DNA of 64,000 nucleotides. Source: Scatophagus argus (taxonomy: Eukaryota > Chordata > Actinopteri > Scatophagidae). Positions 59,901 through 64,000 of this stretch are shown here, one piece after another (the first letter of the stretch is position 1; the number at the start of each line of letters is the position of its first letter). The stretch lies in assembly GCF_020382885.2 (NCBI RefSeq), contig NC_058501.1:8122001-8186000 (forward strand), written 5' to 3'. The position numbers were made by a program, and so were the translations under genes. The notes beneath the pieces are model-generated. The model was not told the origin of the DNA, did no database searches, and saw nothing but the letters and a program-made list of their open reading frames with translations.

Positions 59901-61628
59901 CATGTTGGCAGGCCTTGCTGGATGGGCCTGGACCTGGAGGTCTGAAACACACAGACATTCACCCATTCACAAAAACACTGCCTGCAACACTGCAGGACTG
60001 CTCTGACTCATTTTTGTCATAGCAAAGACATACAGCGGTTGTAGTTTGTATGGACCTACCTGTTACATCAAGGGTGATGGTGTTAGGTGAGGTCCATCTC
60101 CCCAGTGGCTGGTTTGTCTCAAACCTGAAGTGATAATCTCCTGCATCACTCAGCTTTACAACCCGAATCTGAACTGAACAGCTGGAGTAGCTGCCCCCGA
60201 TGTAGCTGGAACCCATGACTCATTTGTCAGACATTTATGCATGATTTCACATTTACAGTACGTCAACTTTTAAAAAATCACCGTGTGTCTGTCCTACCGT
60301 GTACGTCCACGGTATGACAGGCTGATCTGGTTTGGGTCAGTGTGGTGAGCAAACTCCCTGCGACCTTCTGCAGACACACGGAACCACATGACCCGCTTCA
60401 CAGTGTGACCTGTGAAGTTAAAGAAAACCACAGCAAAAACATCCAAACACATTCAAAATTATAGTAACTAATGCAAAGAACACTGCATGATGATAAGGAT
60501 GCAATCAGAAATATTGTGTATATATTTTAATATTATTTATATAATACTATTTATTTTATATTATTTATATATATATAAAGTTCACTTTAATTGCTTTGAA
60601 TGGACTTGGGCAACAACCAGAGCATTTTATGGCTTTAATAATCATTATAGATAGTTTGCACAATTTTTTATGTACAAAAAAATGAAATTACAAAATCGAA
60701 AATAGAAGGTTTAAGCACTGATTTGATACCTGACGGGTAGTCATAACGGCAGGGCAGAGTGACAGTAGTTCCTGCCCACACACAGATCTCCCTCCTAGAA
60801 AATGACACACTCCACCTGCTCTGGGTACCTGCAGGATAATTAAAAAAAAAAAAAGTGCAAACAGCAACACATATGCAACAAGTACATTTACACATGCAGA
60901 GTCAAAGCAAACAAACATAAAAACAGCTGCATTGTTTATGGTTTATGTTATGGTTTTTGTTGGGTTCAGACATCCATGGATATGACAGCCATCAGTACTG
61001 GCTGTCACAGTTCGCTTGCTGTATAAAACAGCTAACTAAAGGTTTAGGGAATACAACAGAAACGACAGAAACGTGTAACAAGGGTACATTTCAACCATTC
61101 ACAAGTCAGGCCTTTTCTTAAGTGTGGCTCCTCAGAGAAAAACTTGTCAAACCACAGCTCTAATCAGCTCACAGAGTGACACATAAAACTGAAGCAGTGA
61201 GAAAGAGCCTTATGTGCAGCCGTGGTGTCGTCCTGAGCTGCTAACTGCCTGCCTGGCTGACTACTTTGCACAAAAGGCAATCAATACTTATAAATAACTT
61301 GAGTGTAAAGGCAAGGACACCTGGCTGCAGGACCTTATGTGCATATGGGATCCAATAAGTCTGCCATTCATTTGTTGACTGTCGTTTTACAGTATGTGTG
61401 ACATATTATGCATCTGGAATACAATGTAAATATCTAACAATTAAGGAGCATGCACTTCATCTCTTCCCAATATATAATCAACATAACAATATACTTATTA
61501 ACACCTTCCGCTTAAAGCTTTAAATCTAATGATGATTTAAAGCTATAATTGCTGATGTATTTTTGTGTTTTTCTCTTACCTGGTAAAGCTGTAAGGATGG
61601 TGCCCAGAACTAACGCACCTGCCAACAT
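53961..61628 (-). CDS. Five-Ig siglec-type receptor A with ITIMs (MAG/CD22-like), 646 residues
   Basis: Seventeen exons (minus): 61580-61628, 60730-60828, 60298-60409, 60060-60205, 59821-59941, 59602-59738, 59263-59385, 58896-59042, 58283-58388, 57767-57930, 57097-57246, 56775-56906, 55323-55404, 55040-55088, 54753-54839, 54484-54617, 53961-54063 (1941 nt, all junctions in frame). Signal 1-16; V-set about 18-135 over three exons; four C2 domains, each split over two exons; helix about 499-521; tail 523-646. Siglec marks are Cys32 plus Cys43, Cys96, Arg114 in DYHFRFET at the sialic-acid position, and the Cys pair of domain 2 (GCRASGC). The tail has VHYSKL (Tyr608) and VVYTLL (Tyr638), both ITIM consensus, and SNYITV (Tyr603). 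This predicts an inhibitory, SHP-recruiting receptor. Five Ig domains match MAG, but the tail and repeats look more CD22-like, so I leave the symbol open. Confidence 0.88.
54618..54659. repeat. CA-rich tract directly upstream of receptor A exon 16
   Basis: In transcript sense this is a TG-rich tract ending in the acceptor CAG of the exon that encodes Tyr603 and Tyr608. Confidence 0.85.
54847..54902. repeat. CA-rich tract upstream of receptor A exon 15
   Basis: A TG-repeat tract in transcript sense, starting 8 nt from the acceptor of exon 15 (exon start 54839) and taking the place of a normal pyrimidine tract. Confidence 0.85.
56001..56029. repeat. Perfect 12-bp hairpin in receptor A intron 12
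   Basis: TTTAAATGTGAC (56001-56012), loop TAAAG, GTCACATTTAAA (56018-56029). The 1.4-kb intron 55405-56774 holds nothing else I recognise. Confidence 0.8.
59028..59120. repeat. Source copy of a 93-bp duplicated exon-intron segment
   Basis: Covers the first 15 nt of receptor A exon 8, its splice acceptor and part of intron 7. It matches 63160-63252 with two mismatches. Confidence 0.9.
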
Positions 61629-61747
61629 CTCTGCTGACACGAGTTCTGTAATGTCACCGGAGAAGGAGAAAGTCCAGGGAGACAGAGAGGTGAAAAAACA
61701 ATTATCAAGATAAACAGCACCCAGATAAATAAATGTGAAACACTCAC

Positions 61748-61960
61748 CCCTTAAAGTACCTTCATTCACCAGTCAGTCAGACAGACAGAACAGGGTTTGA
61801 GGGATGCGTGCGACCCGAACAGTGATGGAGGAGATTTTTTTGTAGAGAGTTGCATGGTGATCAGAGTCGGGTGGTAGGAGATGGGAGGAGGAGTGGAAGG
61901 GGCAGAAGGGGGAGGATGAGGAAGTGGTACATGAGGCTTTTTAAAGTAACTTCTATACTT
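61748..61960 (-). promoter_or_regulatory. Probable first exon and promoter of receptor A
   Basis: A minus-strand donor AAGGG|GTGAGT gives an exon end at 61748. It would join the acceptor before the ATG exon (exon start 61645, 17 nt before the ATG). Upstream, GAGGAAGT at 61918-61925 fits the PU.1/ETS core, and TTTAAA lies at 61939-61944. The start site is inferred to be near 61900. Confidence 0.45.
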
Positions 61961-62852
61961 CCTTAGAGTTAGGTAAAACTTTTACTGTTTCTATTTTCAC
62001 TTTTTCCACTTCTCCTTCTGAAACTGTTTTTAAGGTCATTGTTGTGATGAGTCTTGTTTCCTACTCAGTGTTGCTGTGAAAATGTGACATCCTTATGTTT
62101 CTGCCACTTTCACAATGGTCTCATCTAACTGAATGTCATTAACCTGTAGAGCTGCAGAAACTGGTAATAATTCATCTTTGGTTCATCACTATGAGCAGCA
62201 CCTTTCACATTAACCAATTCATTGTTCATAAAAAATATATTTTAATGCATTAATATATACTAATTAATAATATTATATTAATATTCATTCTGGTCACTAG
62301 ACCTACACAGTATTCAGAGATCAAATCTGTTGCCGTGTAAAAGCGAATCAGTCTTCAGTCCTGTCACAGTGCAAAATTTGACTGTCATGATTGACTGATT
62401 GCTAAAAAGACAGACATGTATGTTTCATTTGTAAAATGAATTCAGGCCTGTTGGCGTACATTAACATACATAAGTCAAGCAGACAAAGATTCAGCAGTCC
62501 AGATGTCCTCTCATCCACTGCTCTAATTGAGAATTGTTGGCACAGAAAACTACCCACAACCAGACTTGGGGAGGTTCGAGACCTCTCAGTCAACTGTGTC
62601 CACTTACCCTGATGAGTCTAAATGACTTTAACATCCTACCCTGCCACAAGTTGGCCAATAGATGTCAGTTTAGCGTCACAACTCGGCCAATTGGCTACTT
62701 ACCCCAGCTTTGACCCTGGAGTAATGATGATGTACAGTTTAACATTTCAGTCAATCTCTATTCAAAGGCATCCAAGTCAGAAAATGAAGGGAGACTTGAT
62801 CTACAACTGGAAGAAAATGCTGTCATTTTACCTATTAGCTGTCAAATATGAT

Positions 62853-62872
62853 GGGGGGGGGGGGGGGGGGGG
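62853..62872. repeat. G20 homopolymer
   Basis: Twenty consecutive G residues, a likely length-variable and error-prone site. Confidence 0.9.
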
Positions 62873-63159
62873 CAGCAACAGAAGGTATCAGTGCTGTTGT
62901 CATGAAACATGGATATCGGATTTATATATTTATATAATGGATCTGCAAGCCTCTGTTTTGTTGATTTTGACATTAAAACAGCAGGCTTAATGGAACCTCC
63001 AGCCCTCTTGGGACTGGAGTTGTTCTGTCTTGATGCAGACAGATTTACAATGGATTTATTTCAAAGCCTGGTGCATCTCATCCAGATGCTTGAGCTTACT
63101 TTCTGCACCTGTATGAGAAGAGGAGGACTGTGACAAAACATCAGTATTTGACACTTCAA

Positions 63160-63285
63160 TGCCAATGTCCAAGTCTGGAGAGCAAACAAAGACACACATG
63201 CAGATTAGCACACATATAAATTCGCATTATATCATGGAATTTTTTCAAGGCTTTTATATTCTCGCATTATATCATGGAACTTTTT
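63160..63285. repeat. Duplicated fragment of receptor A exon 8 and intron 7, plus a nested partial copy
   Basis: 63160-63252 repeats 59028-59120 in the same orientation with two C-to-T differences. A further 23-bp part (CGCATTATATCATGGAACTT onward) recurs at 63263-63285. It carries the acceptor and 15 nt of exon, which is not enough to code. Confidence 0.9.
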
Positions 63286-64000
63286 GACACTGGCCTGGTT
63301 AATGGGTAATACTGAACATGTTCATGGGATGAATCTTAAAATAAATCTAATTTTATAAAGATATGTTTTTGGGCTTTTTTTTTAAATTTATGTATTTATT
63401 TGTTTTTTGCTCTCATTAGATCGGACAGTATAGAGGTAGAGAGAAACTGAACTGAAACTGTGTACGTTGAAGTGAACCATTAGACTATTGGGACACCCTC
63501 TAAAAAACATAATTTCGTTCAAGATGTCCGCATTATGTTAAGTTGGGAATCTGAACTTGACTTTAAACAACGACCCTAATAAGAAGCAGAAACTCTCTGG
63601 TTGGGAAAGTTACCTTCAAAATATAATCAAAATCCTCAGGATGTGAGGTTAAATGAACAATATATTCCAGTTCACAGATTGCTAGGTTGGATTATGGGTT
63701 GGACCCAAAATGGGTCGCAGGCGCTCCTCTAGCTGGTCGCCACATGACAAGAATGCTTGTATGATTTAATGATCCTGGATCCCTGGAAAAAAAAAATCAT
63801 TTTGGTCTCCGGCTGAAAAGTTTTAAGAACCTTCCCCCTCCAAATACTGTCTGTATTATGTTGAGTAAGAAGAGTGGTGGGCTTTGAGCTTAACCTGTAA
63901 CCACAGAATGACTTCAAAAGGATCACGGCACACTAATAGGTCAAAGCCTGATGTAATCTTAATCAAAAGCAGAGCAGACTAAACGAATGAAGAGAAACAG

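Larger units (their letters stand above)
61961..64000. other. Upstream flank of receptor A, no gene found
   Basis: AT-rich DNA with G20 at 62853-62872 and the duplicated receptor A segment at 63160. I saw no splice-flanked exon. Confidence 0.5.

Noticed and set aside
62622-63133. Open frames upstream of receptor A
   Set aside because: They cross the G20 run and show no domain, splice sites or codon bias.

Overview
The window is vertebrate nuclear DNA, almost certainly from a teleost fish and probably a percomorph. The coding sequence lies in many short exons with GT-AG introns. The rest is AT-rich sequence full of (CA)n tracts and repeat families that I associate with fish: a tRNA-derived SINE ending in a TGGA tail, a second tRNA-headed SINE, Tc1-like remnants and a foldback element with about 170-bp arms. 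I built the gene models by reading exons on both strands and checking that every junction keeps the reading frame.

Layout. (1) 102-248, minus strand: first coding exon of a Pro/Tyr-rich protein that runs off the left edge. (2) 4.7-8.1 kb, minus: an 88-residue FXYD regulator of Na,K-ATPase, probably with a CpG-rich first exon at 15.1-15.5 kb. (3) 16.2-17.8 kb, minus: a second FXYD protein of 70 residues. (4) 25.3-27.5 kb, minus: a 206-residue type I membrane protein with one Ig domain that I do not recognise. (5) 28.9-31.8 kb, plus: siglec/CD22-like receptor B, 346 residues, with a lysine in its membrane segment. (6) 33.6-38.3 kb, minus: siglec/CD22-like receptor C, 403 residues, with a short tail. 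(7) 40.2-50.7 kb, plus: hepsin (hpn), 416 residues, complete with its catalytic triad. (8) 54.0-61.6 kb, minus: receptor A, 646 residues, five Ig domains and ITIMs in its tail. The remaining intervals are intergenic, repeat-rich sequence.

How it fits together. Hepsin, FXYD genes and the MAG/CD22 siglecs are also neighbours on human chromosome 19q13, so this looks like the fish counterpart of that block. The siglec-like genes resemble a small paired-receptor set. A carries ITIM motifs (inhibitory). B carries a transmembrane lysine, as in receptors that use DAP12-type adaptors, plus a CD22-like DYENI motif. C has a short tail without an ITIM and has lost the arginine that binds sialic acid in this family. 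A and B keep that arginine. This set, together with the unidentified single-Ig gene, is the most interesting content of the window. I saw no non-coding RNA gene, CRISPR array or prokaryotic feature.
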